In this document: in pieces, positions 8,149-16,010 of the stretch | Layout: each line of letters opens with the position of its first letter | Position numbering within the stretch: the stretch's first letter is position 1 | Assembly (NCBI GenBank): GCA_011772425.1 | Contig: WVZO01000343.1 | Coordinates: forward strand, 27,793 to 66,230 | Source of the DNA: Candidatus Aminicenantota bacterium | GTDB taxonomy: Bacteria > Acidobacteriota > Aminicenantia > UBA2199 | Direction of reading: 5' to 3' | DNA: 38,438 bases | Position numbers and translations under genes: made by a program | Notes under the pieces: model-generated | What the model was told of the DNA's origin: nothing | The model's database searches: none | The model's input: only the letters and a program-made list of their open reading frames with translations

Positions 8149-8970
8149 TTACTCACTCCAGTCAACTTCATTATCCGGCTGTTCCATTACGGAGGTCACG
8201 TATCTTCGCCGACTGTAACGGGCCATTTTGAGCTTAGGGAGTTGAAACAGTATATTAAATAGATCATCAAAAGCATATCCTACATTCTCCGGCTGATGGG
8301 CATCTGACGCCAATACAATAGGAATATCCCTGTTTACCGCCAGCTCAATAATATCCAACGATGGATACGTCTCCTTCACTTCTTTACGAAGGCCTGAGGT
8401 GTTCAATTCAATACTCATGTTTGCCTTGCGGATCGATTCCAGGACCCGGAAAACTTCTGCTGCATTGGTGTCTAACACCGAGTGACCCGGCCGTTTAATC
8501 ACATCAAAATGCCCCACTACATCAAAAAGTCCGGTTTTTATCCCTTTGACCAAGACATTGAAATAGTCACGGCATTGTTTTCTCAATGTCTGCCTCGTAT
8601 ATTCGTATTCAAATACCCACTGACCCTTGGGCCATTTGGGCATGAAATGAACGGACATGACCGCCAGGTCAAAGGGATAGCTGTCAAGTAATTTCTCAAT
8701 AAAATTCTCATACCCTTCCACATAATCCACTTCAATACCGATTAGAACGGAAACCTCCCGGTATTTTCGCTTCATCAGGTTGATTTTTTCTACATAGTTT
8801 TCAATATCTTGCATTGACATCCGATGCTCGGCATCAAATTCATTGGGGAAGGGCATATGATCCGTAAAACAAACCTCACTAATCCCTTTTTGCAAGGCGA
8901 CCTCGATGTATTCTTCCATCGTGCCTTTGGCATGTTTACAAAATGGTGTATGTAAATGATAATCGCGCAT
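8149..8970 (-). CDS. PHP-domain phosphoesterase, HisJ-like
   Basis: A 273-aa metal-dependent hydrolase of the PHP family, closest in appearance to HisJ-type histidinol phosphatase. Metal-binding motifs are DYHLHTPF at residues 3-10, FTDHMPF near 37-43 and VLASDAHQPE near the C-terminus. ELNTSG in the late part is also family-typical. An in-frame ATG at 8986-8988 would add six residues, but it lies in the spacer of the promoter TTGACA-17-TATCTT. The ATG at 8968-8970 sits 8 nt after the -10 box, so it is taken as the start of a leaderless mRNA. No histidine biosynthesis gene is adjacent, so the physiological substrate is open. Confidence 0.85.
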   Translation of the reverse strand: MRDYHLHTPFCKHAKGTMEEYIEVALQKGISEVCFTDHMPFPNEFDAEHRMSMQDIENYVEKINLMKRKYREVSVLIGIEVDYVEGYENFIEKLLDSYPFDLAVMSVHFMPKWPKGQWVFEYEYTRQTLRKQCRDYFNVLVKGIKTGLFDVVGHFDVIKRPGHSVLDTNAAEVFRVLESIRKANMSIELNTSGLRKEVKETYPSLDIIELAVNRDIPIVLASDAHQPENVGYAFDDLFNILFQLPKLKMARYSRRRYVTSVMEQPDNEVDWSE

Positions 8971-8978
8971 GGTGATAC

Positions 8979-9007
8979 AAGATACCATATTGTGAAGATG
9001 GTGTCAA
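8979..9007 (-). promoter_or_regulatory. Promoter of the PHP gene, leaderless
   Basis: TTGACA (9002-9007), 17-bp spacer, TATCTT (8979-8984) on the minus strand. The ATG at 8970 is 8 nt downstream of the -10 box, and no Shine-Dalgarno precedes it. This promoter decides between two candidate start codons. Confidence 0.7.
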
Positions 9008-9154
9008 ATAGTAAACACCTAGAATCGTAAAATATTGTAATAATGGATTAAAGAAATGATGGCTAGAAGATTATTTTGAGGTATTTTGCCTACTATTTAC
9101 ATATTTTTTATTACTAAATAATTTACATATTGAAAAAGAGGTTAAATGAGAACA

Positions 9155-10054
9155 CTACAAGGCTCGGACTGTGTCGGCAATAACGCGGATGTGATCCGGT
9201 GTTGTACCGCAGCAGCCGCCAATAATAGATACCCCGGCAGCCGCCAATTCTTTACTCTTCTCTGCCATAAATTCCGGGGTTTCAGGATAAACCACCACAT
9301 CATCCCTTATCTCCGGGATCCCGGCATTGGCCTGGATAATAATAGGCAATGACGTGTATTTCTTGTATTCTTTTGCAATCTTAATCATGTTCTCAATACC
9401 GTTCCCGCAGTTGGAGCCGATAATATCCGCACCTGCGGCTTCCAATTCTTTGGCTGCCGTTTCAATGGTCACTCCCATCATGGTAAAAAATCCCCGTGGT
9501 TTTAAATCAAACGTCATGGTGGCCATAACCGGTATAGACGCCGAAATCGCTTTAGCTGCTTTGACAGCCAATTCAGCCTCTTTGATATCTGTCATGGTTT
9601 CAACGCAGACAATATCCACACCCGCTTCTATCACCACCTTTAACTGTCGAAAAAAATTGTCGTACATCGCTTCCGGCTCCACATCACCATAAGGCTTCAA
9701 CATTTTTCCACTGGGTCCGCAAGATGCAGATACATAAGCTTTACCACCTTTTTTATCCACCACTTTTCTCACCGCCTCAACCGCAGCCCTGTTGATCTCT
9801 TCGGTTTTATCCTCCAGCGCATAGTCAGTCAGTTTTAACGGCGACCCGCCAAAGGTATTGGTTTGAATAATATCCGCCCCTGCTTCCAGGTAAAGGGCTG
9901 CTACTTCTTCCAGGATATCGGGACGGGATAGATTGATTACTTCCGGGCACTTGCCTTTGATCAGGTCTTTGGCCCGCGCCATCAACAATGATCCCATGGC
10001 CCCGTCGGCAATCAATATTTCACCTCTTTTAATTCGCTCTAAAATCGTTTCCAT
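9155..10054 (-). CDS. Homocysteine S-methyltransferase family protein
   Basis: A 299-aa TIM-barrel methyltransferase of the S-methyl_trans (MetH N-terminal domain, BhmT) family. The zinc-binding cysteines are present: Cys216 in GSNCGNG and Cys281-Cys282 in GGCCGTTP. The N-terminal DGAMGS and TNTFGGS are family hallmarks. The family transfers a methyl group to homocysteine, making methionine. It is the last gene of the methylamine operon, 24 bp after the corrinoid-protein gene, so the likely methyl donor is that corrinoid protein. The position would usually hold a folate or coenzyme M methyltransferase. ATG with weak purine-rich upstream sequence; ends with TAG. Acting as a separate half of a split methionine synthase is the alternative reading. 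Confidence 0.88.
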   Translation of the reverse strand: METILERIKRGEILIADGAMGSLLMARAKDLIKGKCPEVINLSRPDILEEVAALYLEAGADIIQTNTFGGSPLKLTDYALEDKTEEINRAAVEAVRKVVDKKGGKAYVSASCGPSGKMLKPYGDVEPEAMYDNFFRQLKVVIEAGVDIVCVETMTDIKEAELAVKAAKAISASIPVMATMTFDLKPRGFFTMMGVTIETAAKELEAAGADIIGSNCGNGIENMIKIAKEYKKYTSLPIIIQANAGIPEIRDDVVVYPETPEFMAEKSKELAAAGVSIIGGCCGTTPDHIRVIADTVRAL

Positions 10055-10078
10055 TTTAAATCTCCTCTTCCTCTGTGG

Positions 10079-10729
10079 CTAATTATTTACCAGTAATTCC
10101 TTTATCTTCCGGACACCGTCGGTGGCATCCGCCGCATAGGCATCCGCACCAATCCGTTTGGCCCATCGTTCCGTCACCGGTGCGCCGCCCACAATGGTTT
10201 TGTATTTTCCCTTTAAACCTTTCTCCTTTAGCTGCTCTTCAAGCTCCTTCTGAACAGTCATCGTTGTAGTCAACAGGGCACTGGTGCCAATCACATTGGC
10301 TCCAAAGGCCTCCGCTTCTTCAATAAACCGGTCCACCGGTACATCCCGGCCCAGGTCCTTTACCTCAAACCCATTGGCTTTCAATAAAGAAACCACAATA
10401 GTCTTACCAATATCGTGCAAATCTCCTTCAACCGTACCGATAACCACTTTGCCCCGTTTTTGCTTCTTGCCTTTCTTTTCCAGGGAAGCATTAATGATCT
10501 CAATCACCCCTTGCATGGCATTGGCAGATAAAATCAATTCCGGCAGAAACAACTGCCCGTCACCGAACAAATCACCTACCTTATTAATACCCGGGATGAA
10601 ACCTTTATTCAGCAACTCAATGCCGTCAATATCCGCTTCCAGGCCCTGCTTTGCCAATTGCACCGCTGTCTCGGTATCACCTTTTTCAATCGCTTCCTGC
10701 GCTTTTTCAAACATTTCATTCTCCGTCAT
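10079..10729 (-). CDS. Methyltransferase cognate corrinoid protein (MtbC/MttC type)
   Basis: A 216-aa cobalamin carrier. An N-terminal four-helix cap (about residues 1-88) precedes the Rossmann-like B12 domain. DLHDIG at 103-108 contains the lower-ligand histidine (His105) of the DxHxxG motif, followed by GTSALLTTTM and GGAPVT for nucleotide-tail binding. It would receive methyl groups from MttB and MtbB and pass them on. It lies 95 bp after mtbB and 24 bp before the homocysteine methyltransferase gene. It ends with TAG, and the eight codons between this TAG and the next ATG are open and in the same frame. Suppression of the TAG would therefore fuse the two proteins. Confidence 0.93.
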   Translation of the reverse strand: MTENEMFEKAQEAIEKGDTETAVQLAKQGLEADIDGIELLNKGFIPGINKVGDLFGDGQLFLPELILSANAMQGVIEIINASLEKKGKKQKRGKVVIGTVEGDLHDIGKTIVVSLLKANGFEVKDLGRDVPVDRFIEEAEAFGANVIGTSALLTTTMTVQKELEEQLKEKGLKGKYKTIVGGAPVTERWAKRIGADAYAADATDGVRKIKELLVNN

Positions 10730-10754
10730 TCGTTCTATCCTCCTCTTTCTATTT

Positions 10755-10818
10755 AGCCACAGAGGACACAGAGAAAAAAATCTTCGTGTTTCTTCGTGCC
10801 CTTCGTGCCTTCGTGGTT
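10755..10818. repeat. CACAGAGG/CTTCGTGCC dispersed repeat
   Basis: TAGCCACAGAGGACACAGAG followed by several CTTCGTG units, in the gap between mtbB and the corrinoid gene. Related words (AGCCACAAAGGCACGAAGG and similar) recur at about 13815, 14030, 22229, 25395 and 34490, always intergenic. Confidence 0.6.
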
Positions 10819-10824
10819 CACAAA

Positions 10825-12225
10825 TTATACCTGGGATTTAAACAAAATCACCGAATTGATGGGGATTTCCAGCAATTCAGCGATCTTAATCTTTGCCCGT
10901 ATTCCCTTGGGACTGCCTGCCACAGAGGTGATGATGCCTATCCCCAGGTCCTCCCTGAGGGGGCGCATCACATCTTCGTTGGTCAGGTCAATCACCTCGA
11001 TTCCCAACTTATTTGCCACATATTTTTTCGCCTCAAGCAGTTTCATTTTACGGGAAATCTGCATCCAGGCCACCAGGTCTCCGGTGGTCCGAATACCCCC
11101 CATGCCCGAAGCCATAATATGCGACAGGTGCATCCCCAGGGGGTCGCCCACGCCAATCTACAAACCGTCGATCTTGCCGATCTGCACCAGTGCTTTAGAC
11201 ACCCGCGTCACACTATCCGGCGGCGGACTCTCCATCATGGGCACGCCGCCCACCCCCATACCCACATTCACATGCACCGGGATTCTAGCCACCTTCACCG
11301 TCTCCTTCACAAACGTTAATGTCCGCGCCAGGTTCCAGGCCGTGGACTCACTGGTATTGGTGTTCACTGCCAAACCGTAAATATCGCCACCCGCTTCCTC
11401 CACCACCTTAACCTGTTTATGGGGATACATCCCGGCCAACCGCTGCCCATTAAACGTCACTGCCCCGTGCATACCCAGGATAAATTCATTCGCACTCCCC
11501 ACGATGACAGGCATGTGAGGAAGTTGCTTCTTCAATTCCTTTACCGCCTGCAGCGTTGCCATAAAATCCGCATCACCGGCAGAACCGGACGTGTCGAAGT
11601 TTAGCCCCTCACAACCCACCGACGCCATTTTTTTACCCACAAACACCAGGTCTTTTTTCAAGTATTCGGCCGCCTGTTCCTGGGCTTCTCGTGCCTCTTC
11701 GATCTTTCCCGCCGGCATTAAATCCGCCGGGTTGGGACACGGCCCATCCGGCCGAAAATAAAGCCCCATATTGGGTTGAGCACAATAAAAGAAAGGAGCC
11801 GTAGTCATTAACGAGGTCGTGTAATAGTCATTCATCTCAAAATTAATAATGGGCTTTACTGGTTTGAAACTGCAATCGCTGTGACCCATAGAGGTGGTAT
11901 CCGCACCGCAAGCCCGCTCATAAACCAAAATGGCCTGCATCCGGCTCAGAGGCACCCCTACCCCACCCCCATCCTGGCAGGTATAAAAACTCATAGTAGC
12001 AGCGTCATCCGTAACAATCACCTCTTCACCAGGTAACACACTCACCACCCGCGACGGGTCTACCATGATCGCAAAAAGATGCTCCTGCTCCTCTTGCGTC
12101 AATGGGGGAATTTTGGCCTTGCGGGCCGCATCCTCAGTTCCGGCTGCAATCTCCTCCTTAATTTCGGCAGCAGACATCCGCACCCGCTCACCATCACCCA
12201 TCCGAATAAAAATTTCATCACTCAT
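10825..12225 (-). CDS. mtbB: Dimethylamine methyltransferase MtbB, pyrrolysine-containing
   Basis: Transfers a methyl group from dimethylamine to the corrinoid protein. The full frame is 466 aa if the in-frame TAG at 11158-11160 is read as pyrrolysine at residue 356. That is the position known for archaeal MtbB and the total length is normal. Upstream motifs include [25 protein letters not shown]-like [13 protein letters not shown] and GMGVGGVPM. Downstream of the TAG the frame continues with [19 protein letters not shown], exactly as the family does, to a TAA stop at 10825-10827. Without readthrough the product would lack its last 110 residues. AGGTG precedes the ATG. Third from last in the minus-strand operon, after mttB. 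Confidence 0.93.
11158..11160 (-). other. In-frame TAG, predicted pyrrolysine codon of mtbB
   Basis: The minus strand reads GGT TTG TAG ATT GGC GTG GGC. Family-specific sequence flanks it on both sides with no frame change, matching the active-site pyrrolysine of MtbB. Confidence 0.9.
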
Positions 12226-12245
12226 TGTTATTCACCTCTTTTTTT

Positions 12246-12297
12246 GCCTTCGGCGACCAGGGGCTCTTTTGAAAAACCGCCCCTGGACCCCGCAAAA
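12246..12297. repeat. Dispersed palindromic element, copy 2
   Basis: CCAGGGGC stem with GCCCCTGG and the same flanks as copy 1 (CCTTCGGCGA before, ACCCCGCAAAA after). It fills the 79-bp gap between mttB and mtbB, so it may attenuate or process the operon transcript rather than end it. Confidence 0.8.
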
Positions 12298-12304
12298 CTT
12301 TTTA

Positions 12305-13762
12305 TTATTGAAGGTCCGATTGTATAACAATGGCCCGGATTTTGTCCAGGACATCCTGGGGAAGGGGCTCCGGTTTGTGGGTTTTTAAGATATATCTCAC
12401 TTTTTCCATTGCTTTTTGGTGAACATCTTTGGAACCCTTTTTTTCCCAGGTTTCCCGCATGGTACGGTCGATGAACTCCGGCTGCGATTGCGAGCGCATC
12501 CGCTGCAGCGTGTGTTGATGGCAGAGGAAATCACCGAAAGGTCCTACCTCCCGGATCACATCCACTGCCAATGTTTCATCGTCCACAGGAATTCCTTTGA
12601 CCACATGCTTAATCATACGGGCAAACTCCGCATCCAAAACCAACTGCCCAAAGTCAAACGTGATACCGCTCTCAAGCATTCCCAGACCGTATATCATATT
12701 GGCACCTGCCAATGCCGGTATCAGTCCCGTGAGAGTCTTCTCATGTCCCACCTGGGCATCAGGGACTTTCCCGTCCCCCTACGTGCCACCCACATAACTG
12801 GGAATCTTATAATACTTAGCCAGGCAAGCCACCGCGCCGCTCACCAATGCCGCTTCCGGTGTCCCCACAGAAGCCGTCGCTGTCCTTAAATCCATGGCAG
12901 TCGTAGAACTGCCATAAATCACCGGGGCACCTTTGCGAGCCAATTGACTAAGGGTTATACCTCCCAGGATTTCCGCGTTATGCACCACCAGGGCGCCAGC
13001 CAATGTAACCGGGGCCGTCGCCCCTGCCATAGCCATCGATAATATGTTGCACACTGTCCCGGTCCGCGCAGACTCGATAATAATCTCACAGCAATCATTA
13101 ATCAATTTCAACGGGCTGAGCGGACAGGTAGTAAACGAAATCATCGGCCGTTCGTTGAATTTTTCCCCACTGCCGGCAATGGCTGCACCCATCTGTACGA
13201 TCTTTCTTAGAAGCTTCCCGTTCCCGGGACCAAACGCACAATGTTTGGTGGTATTGGATAGAAATGCTTCGGCATTGTGCAGTGGTACGGTTTTTTGGTC
13301 GACATCATGGGCCCCCAGGGCCTTTTCGCAAAAATCCACATCATCCAGGTAATCGATCACCCGGGCCGCATCTTCCAGGTCTTTTTTCACCGGTTCCCTC
13401 AGCTCACCCGTATAAGGGTCCACGATCTGCACACCTTCGCTGAAATTCGTAAAATGAACCCGCGACCCATCCAGCACCAGGTCATGTTTCGCATCGCGGC
13501 CATACAACACCACTCGCGAAGGTGCAGAACCGATACACTCCTCTACCAGGTAGGGCGGGATTTTTACCATTTTGGACTGTCGGTTGACCGCTGCTCCTCC
13601 ACTCTCAAACAGATCGAGGGCCTCGTTATTCTCAACGAAAATACCTGTCTTTTCCAGCAGTTCCAGTGTTCCCAGGTGAATGTCCGTTAGTTCATCCCCT
13701 GAGAGAATATTGAGACTTAACCCCCAGGTACGGTTCTTTCCTGCAAACAGGCCGGGTCTCAT
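12305..13762 (-). CDS. mttB: Trimethylamine methyltransferase MttB, pyrrolysine-containing
   Basis: Transfers a methyl group from trimethylamine to the cognate corrinoid protein. Read through the TAG at 12779-12781 the product is 485 aa, close to the usual MttB length, with pyrrolysine at residue 328. The codons before it give KIPSYVGGT and those after give GDGKVPDAQVGHEKTLTG, the normal MttB active-site context, then PALAGANMIYGLGMLESG. Non-pyrrolysine MttB homologues (MtgB-like betaine demethylases) have another residue here, so the TAG argues for true trimethylamine use. It ends with TAA. First gene of the operon, with AGGGA before the ATG. Confidence 0.92.
12779..12781 (-). other. In-frame TAG, predicted pyrrolysine codon of mttB
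   Basis: The minus strand reads GGT GGC ACG TAG GGG GAC GGG AAA. Conserved MttB sequence continues on both sides in one frame. The second independent TAG of this kind in the operon makes nonsense mutation very unlikely. Confidence 0.9.
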
Positions 13763-13865
13763 GGGAATCCCTCTCTCAATAATAACTTCATTACTTCACC
13801 TCCTTTTTAGTATTTAGCCACAAAGGCACGAAGGTTTTTTATGAAATGAAGGGGAAAAAATTATA

Positions 13866-13881
13866 AACCGTTGAAACGGTT
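13866..13881. promoter_or_regulatory. Perfect 7-2-7 palindrome upstream of mttB
   Basis: AACCGTT, GA, AACGGTT, about 105 bp before the mttB start. It could be an operator for the methylamine operon. It could equally be part of a dispersed repeat. No regulator gene is nearby. Confidence 0.35.
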
Positions 13882-14086
13882 CACATAGGCAGTGAACAGT
13901 GCATCGTTCAGGCATATTCGGCCTAAATTACACAAATATCCGTTAACATCGTTGGATTTCATACCCACATTCTAAAGAAAAAACCAAAATATGTCAAGAA
14001 AAATCTGAATTTCCCGGGGATTCCAATTTTAGCCACAAAGGTGCACAAAGAGACACAAAGATAAAAATAACCCTCTCTAATAAAAA

Positions 14087-14240
14087 TTTTTGCGGGGTCC
14101 AGGGTGCACTTACAGTGCGGTATTAATGAATTTTCATGGAGACGATACGTCGTTTGAAGCGTCGTACGCCATCCTTGCACTGCAAATGCTCCCCCACGCA
14201 GTGGGGTTTTTATAAAAAGAGCCCCTGGCCGCCGGAGGCA
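14087..14240. repeat. Dispersed palindromic element, copy 3, with a loop insertion
   Basis: The flanks TTTTGCGGGGTCCAGGG and AGCCCCTGGCCGCCGGAGGC are those of the other copies. Here about 100 bp replace the usual short loop. The insert contains its own inverted pieces (GACGATACGTCGTTTG near CGTCGTACG, CAGTGC near GCACTGC, CCCCCACGCAGTGGGG). Confidence 0.7.
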
Positions 14241-14277
14241 TAGTAGTTTCAGGATGGACATACAAAAAATACTCTGG

Positions 14278-15273
14278 CTATTTCAGATCATAAACCCGGA
14301 TTTCCCAGGTCTCGGTCTCTTCATTGTCTTTTAAATGATACAGCATCCCATCGGCAATATCATAAGCAATGACGATCATGGTTTCGTCGAAAGAAGAAAT
14401 AGGGAGAAAAAGCGTTTTTAATAACCGGCCTTTCATGTCCAGGACAAGGAATTCATTCTTCCCTTCTTTTTCCTTATTGGTCATCACATAGATTTTGTTA
14501 TCCGACACATGAAACATGCGGACCGGAGGAAAATAGTCGGGAAATTTCAACAGGTGTTTAACCTCTTCATAATAGTTTCGGGTCTCGGCACTGCTTTTGA
14601 GACCGTCGATGAAGCGCTGTTTATGTTGGGAGGTAAAAGGAACCCGTTTAATGGGCAGCCGGATGGCATCGATTTTTTTGCCGGTTTTATCAAAAACGTA
14701 TATCACACCGTCTATCCCGTCCAGGTATATTTTTTCATCTACAATGTGAAAAAAAGGCGGCCGCTCTTCGATGAGGTTCAAATAGCTATTCCGCTGGTAA
14801 AAGTACTTCCGTTGATAAAGCTCTATGGTTCTTTTTACCCCGGAATCGAATAGATAGACGTATTCGTACATGATGCCTGCTTTGCGGGCCTTATGGTATC
14901 CCACAAACCCCGACCCTATAGGTTTAAATCGACCGAAAATGTTCCTTACACGTCTCTCTTTAATAAAATTTCCATCCAGGGTATAGTATGATATTTTATT
15001 GGGACTGGTGATAAAAATATAATCCGGCTGGACATACGCGATAATGTAGCCTTTAAATTCGCCAGGCCCTTCACCCTTTCTGCCAAAGGTTTTAACAGGT
15101 TTGAAATCTTTGCTGGAAAAAATCTTAATTTCCCATCCATCGGTGATATAAAGCTGGTTTTTGTCTGCTTGCAAGGCATCCGGTTTCAGCAATCCTTTCA
15201 TTGGCACGACCTTTACACCCCAACACCATTGAACAGCCAACACCAGCAAAAGACCAAAGAAAAATTTTTTCAT
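14278..15273 (-). CDS. 6-bladed beta-propeller protein, exported (paralogue 1)
   Basis: A 331-aa protein with a signal peptide (MKKFFFGLLLVLAVQWCWG). NHL/BF3164-like repeats follow, for example LYITDGWEIKIFSSKDFKPV and FGRKGEGPGEF. The segment GRKGEGPGEF with a following hydrophobic strand is typical of 6-bladed beta-propeller proteins of Bacteroidota and related phyla, whose function is unknown. The ATG at 15273 is preferred over an upstream in-frame start because AAGGA lies before it and the upstream codons fall in the promoter region. It is paralogous to the gene at 29752-30798 (same order of motifs, similar length). It stands alone and ends with TAG. Confidence 0.8.
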   Translation of the reverse strand: MKKFFFGLLLVLAVQWCWGVKVVPMKGLLKPDALQADKNQLYITDGWEIKIFSSKDFKPVKTFGRKGEGPGEFKGYIIAYVQPDYIFITSPNKISYYTLDGNFIKERRVRNIFGRFKPIGSGFVGYHKARKAGIMYEYVYLFDSGVKRTIELYQRKYFYQRNSYLNLIEERPPFFHIVDEKIYLDGIDGVIYVFDKTGKKIDAIRLPIKRVPFTSQHKQRFIDGLKSSAETRNYYEEVKHLLKFPDYFPPVRMFHVSDNKIYVMTNKEKEGKNEFLVLDMKGRLLKTLFLPISSFDETMIVIAYDIADGMLYHLKDNEETETWEIRVYDLK

Positions 15274-15296
15274 ATCCTTATTCCTTTGAAAATAGA

Positions 15297-15325
15297 TTAA
15301 TAACATACATTAAAGAAAATTTCAA
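15297..15325 (-). promoter_or_regulatory. Promoter of beta-propeller gene 1
   Basis: TTGAAA (15320-15325), 17-bp spacer, TATTAA (15297-15302) on the minus strand, about 24 bp before the ATG. Confidence 0.5.
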
Positions 15326-15944
15326 TATCTCTGGCAAGCTGGGAAATTAAAACAATGATGAAAAGTGAAGGAAAGGTGACAGTAAAAAAAACAAAAAAAA
15401 GAAAGGGACAGGCAAAAAATAGATGAAAGTGGGAAAAGCCTCATGGGAAAGTGATTCTATGGCTGTGGGAAGATGGTTCCAGGGCTGTAGGAAAGGGTAT
15501 CTAGGCCGTAGGAAGATACTTCCTAGGCCGTAGGAAGGGGTACCTGGGTCGTAGGAAGATGGTTCCTAGGCTGTAGGAACGGGTATCTAGGTCGTAGGAA
15601 GACACTTCCTAGGCCGTAGGAAGATGGTCCTTAACCCGTGGGAAAGGCAGGTTTATGTCCAACTCGGGACTTCTAAATCCTTGAGTTTCAATTCCTGTTC
15701 AGTTTTGGAGGAGGAAGGAAGAGGAAGAGGAAGGGGACAGGCAAAAATGGCAAGAATGACACTAAGAAAAGACTGAGTTGGCAATAAGCAGTAGGCAAAG
15801 AGCTAAAGGCGCTTCGCGCCGTCAGACGCGGTCTTTTGCCAACTGTCAACTGCCAACTACCAACTTGGTTTTATTATTATTTAGCCTTAACTTAACGGCA
15901 TTCGGGCTGGATCTACAAAAATTTTAAAAACAGGACTTCTTTGG
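15326..15944. other. Gene-free stretch with minisatellite and GGGACAGGCA words
   Basis: No credible coding region. It contains two copies of GGGACAGGCA (15405-15414 and 15734-15743), A/G-rich runs, the 22-bp minisatellite at 15452-15648, and low-complexity sequence near 15780-15865 (GCGCTTCGCGCC hairpin; CAACTGTCAACTGCCAACTACCAAC). Confidence 0.6.
15452..15648. repeat. 22-bp minisatellite, about nine units
   Basis: Units of 21-24 bp such as TCCTAGGCCGTAGGAAGATA follow each other without unique spacers. Each unit has the near-palindrome TTCCTAGGCCGTAGGAA. Adjacent units tend to alternate between GATGGT/GATACT and GGGGTA/GGGTAT endings, so the higher-order unit is about 44 bp. The first and last units are degenerate. 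Confidence 0.9.
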
Positions 15945-15973
15945 TTGCATTGAAGTCTAATTACTGGTAAAAT
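15945..15973 (+). promoter_or_regulatory. Promoter of the redoxin-tlpA operon
   Basis: TTGCAT (15945-15950), 17-bp spacer, TAAAAT (15968-15973) with an extended -10 TGG in front. AGGAGG lies at 16001-16006, ahead of the ATG at 16011. Confidence 0.7.
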
Positions 15974-16010
15974 ACTCCGAACCAAAAACAGGAAACAATT
16001 AGGAGGAAAT

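Larger units (their letters stand above)
13763..14277. other. Gene-free stretch: operator-like palindrome and repeats
   Basis: 515 bp upstream of mttB without a credible gene; the frame at 13959-14261 on the minus strand runs through repeat DNA and is not taken as coding. It holds AGCCACAAAGGCACGAAGG at about 13815, a perfect AACCGTT-GA-AACGGTT palindrome at 13866-13881, a second CCACAAAGG-type repeat at about 14030-14060 and the interrupted palindromic element at 14087-14240. The promoter of the methylamine operon should lie here, but I see no convincing boxes. Confidence 0.6.

Noticed and set aside
8986-8988. Upstream ATG as start of the PHP gene
   Set aside because: It lies between the -35 and -10 boxes of the TTGACA-17-TATCTT promoter, so it would not be in the mRNA.
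10651-11380. Two long plus-strand frames
   Set aside because: Antisense to mtbB and the corrinoid gene, partly through repeat DNA; no domain recognised.
11158-12781. Internal stops in mttB and mtbB as signs of pseudogenes or of four separate short genes
   Set aside because: Both are TAG, both lie at the family's known pyrrolysine position, the reading frame is unchanged across them, and both genes end in TAA at the expected length.
13959-14261. 100-aa minus-strand frame
   Set aside because: Runs through the dispersed repeats and the interrupted palindrome; the same words occur untranslated elsewhere.
15452-15648. CRISPR array
   Set aside because: Units of about 22 bp follow each other directly without unique spacers, and no cas genes are nearby.
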